DNA of 64,000 bases, taken from NCBI GenBank assembly GCA_029817715.1, contig JARUPY010000396.1:2232001-2296000 (forward strand), in the 5' to 3' direction. The notes beneath the pieces are model-generated. The model saw nothing but the letters and a program-made list of their open reading frames with translations. It did no database searches and was not told the DNA's origin. This stretch comes from Melastoma dodecandrum. Taxonomy: Eukaryota > Streptophyta > Magnoliopsida > Myrtales > Melastomataceae. Positions within the stretch are counted from its first letter, which is position 1; each line of letters begins with the position of its first letter. Shown here in pieces: positions 11,598 to 21,026 of the stretch. Position numbers and translations under genes: made by a program.

Positions 11598-13307
11598 ATG
11601 ATGAACTTAATGAATGTCAAGTCGGAGGGAAGCTCCGGAGGGAGGCACAGGACTCGCATGGCCGATCCAATGAAACTGGAGCAACAAATGATGAAATGCA
11701 CTAAGAGACGGCGCCGGGATTTCACCCTTGGACCAGCCGTCAGTGAGGATGGCGGGAGCCAAAAGCAGCAAGGCGATCAGGTAACTGCCGTGACGACCAT
11801 GAAGAGGAGCTCAAAGTTTCGAGGTGTTAGCAGGTAAATCAAGATAGACCATATGCCGAAATCCGATACTTTTAGCTGCTTGCTCTACTGAATTATCTCA
11901 AACGTGGTTGCGGCAGACACAGGTGGACTGGCCGATTTGAAGCGCATCTGTGGGATAAGCAGTCATGGAATGTCACTCAGAAGAAGAAAGGAAAACAAGG
12001 TACTATTCTATCGATCTACATAACCATAAACACCCGTTTTCCTGAGCGACTCCAAGTTTCACTAACTTTTTCATGTTCCATCGACTGATCGATCCTGCTG
12101 CAATTGTCTGGGAATTGTCAGTCTACTTAGGTAAACACTATTTGAAATATAATCAAATCCATCGAAAACATGCAAATATTTTTGCCTTAACGTAAAGTTA
12201 AACTTTCTCAGGTGCTTACGATGAGGAAGATGCGGCGGCGAGAGCATATGATTTGGCTGCACTGAAGTACTGGGGTGCCTCAACATTCACCAACTTTCCG
12301 GTAAGACGAGAATCCAACAAAGGAAAAGGATTGCAAGCTCGAAATGATTCAAGATGACGGCAATTGATCTCTACTTATCAGGTATCAGATTATGAGAAGG
12401 AGGTAGAGGAGATGAAGAGTGTAACCAAGGAGGAATACCTGGCTTCCTTAAGAAGGTTGGTTTCAAGTATATTACCGGTTTCTCTGCCCCCACTGCATAT
12501 TCACCCAATGAACAATCTTCACGTGTGCATTGCTGCAGGAAGAGCAGCGGATTCTCGAGAGGTGTGTCAAAGTACAGAGGAGTTGCCAGGCATCACCACA
12601 ATGGAAGATGGGAGGCGAGGATCGGGCGCGTGTTCGGGAACAAGTACCTCTACCTAGGCACTTACAGTAAGTGCCGTCTTTGGTCATGGCCTGAACAGCT
12701 GAAAATGGATCTAAAAGCACTTTCCCCGACAGGTACTCAAGAAGAAGCAGCACGTGCCTATGACATAGCGGCAATTGAGTACAGGGGGATCAACGCTGTC
12801 ACCAACTTTGATTTGAGTACCTACATCAGGTGGCTGAAGCCAGGGACAAGCACACATGCCGTGGCACTTGAGCAACAAGCTGCAAGGCAAACAGAAGAAA
12901 ACGAGATTGTCCTTGAGAACACTGGGTTTAATCCAAGAAATGAGCCCATCCAGCTTTCCCAGTTCAGTACTAATCCTTTCCGGACGAATTACCTCGAACC
13001 TAAGGAGGACGTGGTCATGCAGCAACTTCCCTTCAACCTGAACAAGAAATCTTCGTCATCTCCTACTGCCCTCGGCCTCCTCTTAAGATCGTCAGTATTC
13101 AGAGAACTCATGCAGAAGAACACGCCCGTCAATGAGGATGACACTGATGCTGAAGAAGCAAAAAACACAATCAACTTCCGCCTTGATGAAGAGTATCCAG
13201 GCCTTCTTTACGATGGAACCACCGGCAATGGCGGGTTCCAGTACATGTGCTCGACAGGCTATGACGAGATAGAACTGAGCGAGGAAGACCTGCAGTTCGC
13301 GCTGTGA
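11598..13307 (+). CDS. double-AP2-domain transcription factor, WRI/ADAP-like
   Basis: Nuclear DNA-binding regulator of the AP2 subfamily with WRI1-, WRI3/4- and ADAP-type sequence. Seven exons placed by splice signals: 11,598-11,833; 11,917-11,999; 12,122-12,130; 12,212-12,300; 12,382-12,455; 12,539-12,666; 12,733-13,307. All phases join, giving 397 residues. A basic run (TKRRRRDF) precedes AP2 domain 1 (about 75-139: [22 protein letters not shown] as two exons, VYL from the micro-exon, [17 protein letters not shown]). The linker [21 protein letters not shown] leads to domain 2 (about 176-239: [38 protein letters not shown]). The C-terminus has [14 protein letters not shown] and ends in the acidic [13 protein letters not shown], possibly activating. 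Start alternatives are 11,565 and 11,658. No damage seen. Confidence 0.93.
12122..12130 (+). other. 9-nt micro-exon (VYL) of the AP2 gene
   Basis: TCTACTTAG is bounded by TTGTCAG on the left and GTAAAC on the right. With one base from the exon before and two from the one after it encodes Val-Tyr-Leu and opens the GAYDEED motif, as in WRI1-like genes. Without it the frame would still hold but the conserved VYL would be lost. Confidence 0.9.
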
Positions 13308-14219
13308 TCGTCTGGAAAAGAAGTAAAACTCATCGAGGACCTATACTTGTGGTAGAGGAGGGAAATAATGGCAATTTTCCTACTCTTTTTCAAATAATGA
13401 GTTCCATTCAGCTTGTTTCTCGGGAGAAAACAAGTCCTAACACTTTGCAATTGAAATTGAAACTACACAATAAGGTTAAGCATGGGACACTATGCAGGTG
13501 CCAGTTCTATGAAATCATAGCAGCGCTCCGTACCACGACTAAATGCGAGAAGAGCCAAAATGGAGAAAACAACATTCCATTCCAGTTGTGAATCCGGGAA
13601 ACAAAGACATCATTATAGTATAGCAGCAGCTCAGTCAGATGCATTAACATGATAAAGAATCGCCAACAGCATCATGCTTAGAGTTTGTGATGATTCAGTC
13701 ACTTGATTTCAGCCAAATCAACCATTCTAATGCCCGCATGAAGGAAATAAGCTTTCCTAGTTCAACAATCTGATCTGAGAAACTCCAGGATGTTATTTTG
13801 TCCACCAAAAGACATTTTGGGGGTAAACAAAACATAGGTGACATTTCCACCATGTAAAGAACCAAAAAGTATCGCCCATCTGCATTAGAATTTAGATCGG
13901 GTGGAAAAAGAAGATGACACGAACCAGGACCGTGTTTCATATAGCAAAATGTCATATAAGTTCAGTAAACAGTGTTTTCTCTCCAAACGACCATAACATA
14001 GGTCATAAAGTTACAAGTAAAGAAAGCCCACCAAACATGTCAAGTTCACAAGAAAAATGAGCAGAACAGGAGTGTGAGTCGGTACTGCTTAATGCCTCCC
14101 CATGAACTACACAGCCACCCTACTCTCACGACCATTCATTTTGCGCTTGCCCAAATGCCTCTTCGCTATGATGTTACACAAGCTACGTTTATTTTGAGTT
14201 CCCAGTATCAAAAGAAATG
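13308..14219. other. convergent intergenic region
   Basis: Lies between the 3' ends of the AP2 gene (+) and the 14,220-16,259 gene (-), so it should hold both 3' UTRs. No coding evidence; short open frames are random. Confidence 0.55.
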
Positions 14220-16259
14220 TCAAAACTGCTTCCTCTTGCTCCTAAAGAGCCTGTCTCGCTTCTTCCATACATATAGCAAACTACCAACAGCAGCCAAAGA
14301 CATTGTCACTGGAAACCATGGGAAAGGCGGATCCTGGAAGCAAACAAGTGATGCCTCAAGTTCCTGGGAAGCATGATAAACAATTGCGTGCATTCCGTAG
14401 AGATCATGATCCGATGACCTCAAGTAATAGAAAGCCATCTCGAAATCATAACGCGACAAAGCCGAGATGGCCTTATCGAGCTTGTGCTTGAAAAGATTCC
14501 ACCTCTGCATGAATTCCTTGTTCTGATTGTGCCTGAGAAAATACTTATCTCCTCCATGAGCAATTACAGACTCGAGAACATCAACCGCACTCGTGATACT
14601 ATAATTGAGGGATGTGAGGAACAGGTTCCTCCGAGCAGCATCCTTTTGAACAAAAGTCAAGGAAGAGGACTCCGAGAACGGCCCAAATGGCGTGTTTCCG
14701 ACGCTCCATGTATAATCCACATGGGTATTGTTATGGATCGGACTCCAAAGCAAGTGTGTGGGCGAGACCCCCCACATGCTCTGTAATATGGAGCCCACTA
14801 ACGGCCGTTCGAGCTCCCTTGTCGGGAGGAACACATGCCGCCCATTACAGCTGTACTCACTCACTGTCTGAGTGTTCTTCGTCCTCACTGCAACAACCAT
14901 GTCCTTGAAAGACACTGCCTGATGATACCGGTCAAGCAAAAACACGCCCGGGACCTCCAAATCGAAGATGTACACGGGAAGCAGCCGAGCAAAATCATCA
15001 TCCTCAGGGATTCCAGCCGACTTCCGGAACTCATCTGTGGAGTCCAAAATCACCTGATGCAACCGCTTCGAGTCGAGATACTCACTCACTATAAGTGTAT
15101 AGTTGTCAAACAAGAATCTTGACGTGTAGGAGTTGGAAGCCCTGGCAATTGCATAAGAGCATATCGCACACTCACTATACTTAACTGGGTAATAGGTAAA
15201 CCTTAAGGACTGGCCCCTCAATAGAAGTCCATTGCTATTCACTTCATCCATGAAACTACGCTCCACATTCCTCCAATCAAAATCCCCCGTCTTACCATCT
15301 CCACTGATAACGTGCACGAATTGAACGATCAACGAGTTCTCGAAAGGGACAGGGACTCTCAGAGACGGAGTGACGAGTACCTGGTACGCGCTCCAGGTTA
15401 TTGAAGCCACATCAGCTACCATCCCTTTCCCAGACCTCGTCTTTCCATGAAGGGTTGCCAGGGGATGAAAATCACCCCTTGGGAGCACCCCGTCGCCGGA
15501 GACTGCGGGGCCGTAATCGACAGGACCCGCACCGAGGTCAATCCAGGCATACCTGTCGTGGCCAGTCCAGATAGTGCCGAGACACTTGGTGACGGCAGGA
15601 GAGAAAGGGTCGGGGTTCCCGGGGGCATAATTGTAGGCATAAGGGCGGGATTGGGGGCCAAGGTCGAGGAAGTAGAGGTAGACAGCAGAAGGGTGGGGAT
15701 CGGACTTAGTGGAGCTCTCGAAGTGCGATCGGATGAGTTTGTCGACGGGGGAGTGAGGGATGGAGGCCAGTGAGGAGCGGAAGTTGGAGGGGGATTGGGA
15801 GAGGGAAGAGGAGACGGACTCGGAGAGGGAGGCGGTGAGGGAAGGCGGGGCGTGGGAGACATGGAGCTGTGGAGAGTGGGAGAGGGATAGAGAGTGGGAA
15901 TCGGAGGAGAACGGGGAGATGACGTGAAAACGGGAGGCGGGGAAGGAGGCGAGGTAGGCGGAGAGAAGAGAGGAGGAGGCTTTGGGGAAGACGGAGCCAA
16001 CGAGGACGACATGGACGGGGACGTAGACGGAGAGGGAGAGGAGGGAGGAGATGAGGTCTCGGTGGTCGGAGGAGGAGGAGAGGGCGGATTTGACGGAGGA
16101 AGGGAGGGAGGGGAAGGAGTCGTTGGTGGCTTCGGGGTCGCGGCCGTACTGGGAGGTGAGGAAGGCGTCGAGGCCAAGGATCGGGGCTGAGTAGGCGGCG
16201 GGCGAGGCGTAGGAGACCATCAGGACGAAGAGGGAAAGCATCGCCGCCGTGGGCGGCAT
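14220..16259 (-). CDS. plant DUF7906-type membrane protein (At3g28720-like)
   Basis: Intronless 679-residue protein of unknown biochemical role that I recall as resembling Arabidopsis At3g28720 (similar length). It starts with a cleavable signal peptide (MLSLFVLMVSYASPAAYSAP) and ends with one membrane segment (WFPVTMSLAAVGSLLYVW) followed by a basic tail (KKRDRLFRSKRKQF), so type I topology with a large lumenal or extracellular part is likely. The N-terminal third is Ser-rich; the conserved core includes KCLGTIWTGHDRYAWIDLGAGP, LPVYIFDLEVPGVFLLDRYHQA, SMWGVSPTHLLWSPIHN. Paired cysteines (CAICSY) suggest disulfides. Start: first ATG, giving the signal peptide. GC content is high over the first 700 bp, producing long shadow frames. 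No breaks. Confidence 0.85.
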   Translation of the reverse strand: MPPTAAMLSLFVLMVSYASPAAYSAPILGLDAFLTSQYGRDPEATNDSFPSLPSSVKSALSSSSDHRDLISSLLSLSVYVPVHVVLVGSVFPKASSSLLSAYLASFPASRFHVISPFSSDSHSLSLSHSPQLHVSHAPPSLTASLSESVSSSLSQSPSNFRSSLASIPHSPVDKLIRSHFESSTKSDPHPSAVYLYFLDLGPQSRPYAYNYAPGNPDPFSPAVTKCLGTIWTGHDRYAWIDLGAGPVDYGPAVSGDGVLPRGDFHPLATLHGKTRSGKGMVADVASITWSAYQVLVTPSLRVPVPFENSLIVQFVHVISGDGKTGDFDWRNVERSFMDEVNSNGLLLRGQSLRFTYYPVKYSECAICSYAIARASNSYTSRFLFDNYTLIVSEYLDSKRLHQVILDSTDEFRKSAGIPEDDDFARLLPVYIFDLEVPGVFLLDRYHQAVSFKDMVVAVRTKNTQTVSEYSCNGRHVFLPTRELERPLVGSILQSMWGVSPTHLLWSPIHNNTHVDYTWSVGNTPFGPFSESSSLTFVQKDAARRNLFLTSLNYSITSAVDVLESVIAHGGDKYFLRHNQNKEFMQRWNLFKHKLDKAISALSRYDFEMAFYYLRSSDHDLYGMHAIVYHASQELEASLVCFQDPPFPWFPVTMSLAAVGSLLYVWKKRDRLFRSKRKQF

Positions 16260-17094
16260 GGTGAGAGGCGTCGGGGGAGGAGGAGGACTCGAGTCGTCGA
16301 TTAAGGGAGCCGCTTGAACTTGGGTGGGGTGAAGCGGCGTGAATTGTTAGGAAACCGGTCAACGGGGCGGTTCATCCTGCCGGATCGGCTCCTTTGAATC
16401 GATCCAGAGTGATCGAACTGTGTAGCCCCGGATCACTTGCTGTTTTTGTAACATTAAATGGCCTAATTAACAAACATAAACAAGATATTAGAACATGTGA
16501 ATATATATATATGGAAAAGTCTATATAGACCTAATAACCTTTGACAACAAATGAAAATTAAGAGGGAGAAATTCTAAAAGAGTATAGAAGAAATTATACT
16601 TACCCATTCACTTTTGGACGTAAATCTGAAGTCACAAAATGGTGAATTAGAAAAATAATCAAGGAAAGACCTTGGTCTAGTAGAAGGAACTGCAGTTCAT
16701 TTAAACAATAAAAATATTCAGTAAGTTGGTAATTAGGAAGATAATTACCCACGATGTGTTCTTTTTTTACTTTAATTGTGAAATACATGTATCTGAGAGA
16801 CTATTACTAATATTGCATATGGGATATTATCCTTTAATAAATTTGTTACTGCCCTTATGGAAATCCATAAAACTACAAAAAGTCTTTGGTTGACCATTAA
16901 AAAAAAAGTTGTTTAGGTGTTGAATTGATGGTATATTAATCTTAGATGCACTAAAAGGGGAATTGTATGGTTTTTCTCTTTCTATTGAGGCCATGAAAAT
17001 AGAGTGATCTTTAATTACTTTTGTAAAGCTACAAAAATGCATGTGTTTGTGAGTGCAAAAATCTTTTAGTTCGTATGTAAATCGGAAATAACAT
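16260..17094. other. upstream intergenic region
   Basis: Promoter side of the reverse-strand membrane-protein gene, then AT-rich DNA to the first LTR-like repeat. A short (AT)n run sits near 16,500. Nothing coding seen. Confidence 0.5.
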
Positions 17095-17700
17095 ATAAGT
17101 CGTCGTATTAAGAATATGGAGAGTTCTGTTTCTAATCACGGACGATGTACTTAATTCCTTTAATTCGATCATCGAAGATTAACGATTATGGAAGATGATC
17201 CTAAGCTCTAGCGGAATATCGGTAGAACTTCGAGATGATGATTTGTTGTCAAAGTTGTTGGGGCTTATGAGCTTGATTCTGCAACACTATGATCTAGATG
17301 AAGTCGTCGGGGCATTTAGGTTTCATCCGACAGAGCTTCGGGGTGAGTTACAGAAGAGCACCGGGACGAAGGACGTCGGCAGAACTTCGACAGGCAGGAG
17401 GTAGGAATAAAAGAGTTATTGAGGAGCCTTCTCATTTCTCTCTCTTATGAAGGTGTTGTGTGTGTTGTCGATCTCTTAATGACTTAAGGAGATCTTTATT
17501 TATAGGTTCAGGGTCAACTTATATTAAGAAACAACTATCACATATTAGGCATTCCTGTGAAATGGACTATGAACCGAATTTGAACTTGAGCATCGACCTC
17601 GATGGAGGGTTGGGTTGGTTTTATGAATTTTATTTATAATGCAAATATATTTTAATTTCGTCCGCAAACAAACAAAATTTGGGCCTTGCATTGACGTTTG
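17095..17700 (-). repeat. LTR-like repeat, left copy
   Basis: Shares a clear colinear similarity with 25,325-25,930 in the same orientation: both contain TTAAGAATAT, TCTAATCACGG, TGGAAGA, GCTCT.GCG.AATATCG, CAGAGCTTC, GAGCCTTCTCAT, AATGACTTAAGGAG and TTTATAGG. A reverse-strand TATAAATA is at 17,497-17,504, which suits a reverse-oriented LTR. The similarity is diverged by many substitutions and small indels. TG/CA ends and target duplications were not found, so a different dispersed repeat is possible. Confidence 0.6.
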
Positions 17701-18124
17701 CACAAATTATATCCATTCATTTAAAGCAAAAATTCCATGTAGACGAGAATTGAGTTATGTCCATCAACTAGGACGATTGGATCTTCCATGAAAATTATCT
17801 TTGCATATTTTTATTTTTGGTAACATAATATCATGAAAGAACCCCAACTCCTTTCCTTGTGCACGGTGGTTATGGGGATTTTAAATAAATAGGGCCAAAC
17901 ACCTATTCCTCATCTCGTAAGTGTCTTTTGTTCGAACATAGGTATGCCGCTGATGTATTCTTCTTAATTGTTTCATGCCAACAATGCCTTCAAGTGTCAT
18001 ATCAACTTACTCTTATACTAGGGATCATCTTCTCTTATAACTTTATTGAGGATTAATAAGAGTTTTGTACGGAAATACGGTTAGTTTTAAAACAAATTTG
18101 CGAAATACGGTCCCAGTTTCGTAA

Positions 18125-18600
18125 AATACGGTTTTACCGTCGAGGGGGCCCGTTCCGAAAACGCGCCCCTATTGTATGCAGGGGCGGGTTTTGGAAACCC
18201 GCCCCTTACGCAGCACCGATTCGTGGGGGAATCACGGAAAAAAGCCTAAGTGTACAAGAGGCGCGGTCTCAAAACGCGCCACTTGAACAGGCAGCCCCCC
18301 CTCGACCCCTCCTGTCCCACCTCTCGTTTTGGGCGTCTGACGGGGGCGGGTCACTCCCCCCAGTCCCCCTTCGTCCCCGGTCCCCGTTTGGACAGTCCCC
18401 CCGACCCCAAATGTCACCCCTCTACCTTCCGCCACTCCCCCCCTTTCCCCCCCTGTTGTTTGGAATGGTACAAGGGGCTGGTTTTGGAAACCCGCCCCGC
18501 CTGTGGGCATACAAGAGGTGCGGTTTAAGACGGCGCCCCTTATTGGAAAACATAAGGGGCGGGTTTTGGAAATCCGCTCCCCGTCTGGCAATACAACATT
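18125..18600. repeat. left terminal region of the MULE, palindromic GC-rich
   Basis: Contains three copies of a hairpin unit, stem GGGGCGGGTTT paired with AAACCCGCCCC around a 3-nt loop (18,181-18,205; 18,475-18,499 and 18,554-18,580 with mismatches), plus a stretch of C-rich sequence (18,290-18,470). The segment 18,205-18,310 (CACCGATTC, AATCACGGAAAAAAGCCTAA) recurs inverted at 24,850-24,965. GC content is far above the flanks. Confidence 0.8.
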
Positions 18601-18989
18601 CCTATGAATAACTTTAGAAACCCTGCTTCAACAAACATAAATAACCAAACTAACTTCGAAACAATTCATAGATAACATCCATACATCCAACACCAAACTT
18701 CGAAACAATCCAACACCCAACATTCAATAACAAAGCCAACGTCTATACATAACGTCCAACATCTAACGTACAAAGTCAAACGTCCAAATTTCATATCAGT
18801 AATGTCCCCTACGCCTCGTAGATTTCCTCCTAACATAAGCCTCACGACGGGAACTTCTAGAACTTCAGGCTGCTCCGATGGAACATCCGGATACAGTTGT
18901 GTAATTTGAGAAGTTCCTTCTCCTTGTTGCAAATGGTCGTACCTGAAGAAGTTATATTAGTTAAGTTATGAAAGTTTAAATGAATCTTA

Positions 18990-20945
18990 AATCGAATGAC
19001 TTACCCGAATTCTCTTGGGCCTTTAATCGGAGCTCTCGGTGTAGAACTGGACCCAAACTCGTAGTAAGGAGTGTCGTAATCACCATAAACATGAGAAACT
19101 TACGAGATGAGCATGTCTTCTCGCACTTCATGGCCCTTCTCGTCAAATACGGGGTCGTCGTATGTCCATGGCTCCTCCTCATGTTCATGATCCTCTTCTG
19201 CAACGTCGATGTGATGAGGATGATCTTCCTCCATATGATCTTCCTCCTCCATATGTTGTTCACCTTGCAGGATGAACTCGTATGCAGGTTGATCTTCCAA
19301 CCTGCCGGTACGACCATACAATCTTACCGGTGCATACTCCCGCATCATTTCCATGGACTCCGCGACAAGAGTAACGAGTTCCGGCTGGTCAGACCAAAGC
19401 TTTATCTTTCGAAAGTTCTTCATCTACATCAGAAATATAGGTTAAAGTTTAAAAATGAATGAGAAAAATGTTAAGAGATACTCATACTCATAAACGACTT
19501 ACCAATGTGCCTAGCATGGAGCCGATTTGCGATATGTGCTGCCTGGTATGCTTGGCATATCATTTTTAGTATCTAACGGGAGACTCCCAAAACAGAGGCA
19601 CGACCATGTTAATCCGATCTTCCCACTCCACAAACACTCGGTGGATCTCTCTCCAGTTGTTCATGGTCTTCCCGCGTAAATCTATTCGATGGAGTGCCTT
19701 GTTTGTGTCACAATCTTCCGGCATGAGTTGATGATCGCCAAACTGACGAATCATTCTATCCGGGAACTGCCACTCTACGATGTAGAAACAAATCAGTGGA
19801 AGTCTTGCACGCCAGAAAGCCTCACCAGATCGGCAGTAATCAGGAAGCATGGCTACCAACTCATCCGGGTAAGGATGCCAAATAATCTGCATATATCAAT
19901 ATGAATGTGTGAGAAGAGTTCGATATAATCAAACGAATTTGTTAGCTATAGAAGTTTACCTTATCCATGCTCTGCCTATCGAATGCCTCTCTGTAGGAGG
20001 AAAGAACATGGGTGGACACCGTGCGTACATCCTTCGCAACGGCCCATCGATGGCTCAAAGGCATATCTTCCACAAAGGGAGTACGAAGTCTCAGAGGTGC
20101 TGTATGAGGGATTCTATCCCATGCCCAAATCTGTAACAGTATCAAGGGACCCTCCATCTGAGATGCCTTATGGTGAGCCGCCTTACACAAACTCCTATAA
20201 AGCCACGTAAGGCATGCTCTTCCCCAACTATAATTTCCAGCCCTCTCAAAGTCAGCTAGCGGAGGCAACCATAATAAGTGCACTAAACTATCTGACTTCA
20301 TTGTGAACAACATCCAACCAATCAGCTGCAGAATATATGCCCTGGTATGCATCTGCACTAACTCCTCAGGGGCATGTATAGGGATCTCACCAAAATTTGT
20401 AGCCAGCCAGCTCAGTCTAATACGACCAGACCTAATGTTGTCACCCCTAGGTATCCGGCCCAGTAACTCTAGACACACCGCCTCATTAGATACGGATGTA
20501 TCTGCTATCACCACATCACCATCTACGGGCAAACTTAGCTGAATTGCCACATCCTGAAGGGTGATAGTCATCTCACCGTGTAACATATGGAAGGTGTGCG
20601 TCTCCGGCCTCCAGCGTTCCGTCAATGCTGTGATGAGGGCCTAGTCCAATGATATGAACGGAAGCTTAGCCACTCCATAGAATCCTACTTGATGGAGGTA
20701 AACGTCCATCCTGGGATCGGTGGAAGCTCCCTTCAGTGATTTCTCTACCTGACGGCAAGTGAGAACGTTATTCTGTAGATAAAACACGAGTTAGTAAAAA
20801 GGTACGAATACATGAAACATATAATGCATACAAGGCATGAATACACGAATTGATATATCACACTATATCCGGCTTCCCATACAGCCGTCGATCGATGCTC
20901 TGCTTGAGCATCTAGAACACTTGTGTTTCTTGGTCCTAGACGCAT
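18990..20945 (-). pseudogene. plant mobile domain (PMD, MAIN-like) gene
   Basis: PMD proteins occur both as host silencing/developmental factors (MAIN, MAIL) and as passengers of transposable elements; the role here is unknown. Exons read leftward: from ATG at 20,945 (MRLGPRNTSVLDAQAEHRS..WEAGY); from about 20,773 (NVLTCRQVEKSLKG.., MDVYLHQVGFYGVAKLPFISLD) through ALTERWRPETHTFHM and the core (LHGEMTITLQDVAIQLSLPVDG) to about 19,958 (donor after MDK); from 19,886 (IIWHPYPDELVAMLPDYCRSG, RLPLICFYIVEWQFPDRMIRQFG); from 19,423 (MKNFRKIKLWSDQPEL, acidic His/Glu-rich run). A C-terminal YYEFGSSSTPRAP run ends near 19,005. An in-frame TAG at 20,641-20,643 and a stop near 19,566 break it. Family call rests on the core motifs. 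Confidence 0.75.
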
Positions 20946-21026
20946 TTTCCTATTATACAATATAACAACAACGGTTAAAAAGAAACACAACTTAAGCATA
21001 AAATAAAAAATCACAACTTATTCAAT

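Noticed and set aside
15416..16362. Long Pro/Ser- and Arg/Leu-rich open frames overlapping the 5' part of the 14,220-16,259 gene, on both strands
   Set aside because: They are shadows of a GC-biased coding region in other frames, with low-complexity translations and no domain.
18232..18591. GC-rich open frames in the MULE terminal arrays (also 24,138-25,164)
   Set aside because: Composition artefacts of palindromic G/C tracts; Gly/Pro-rich translations without any family signal.
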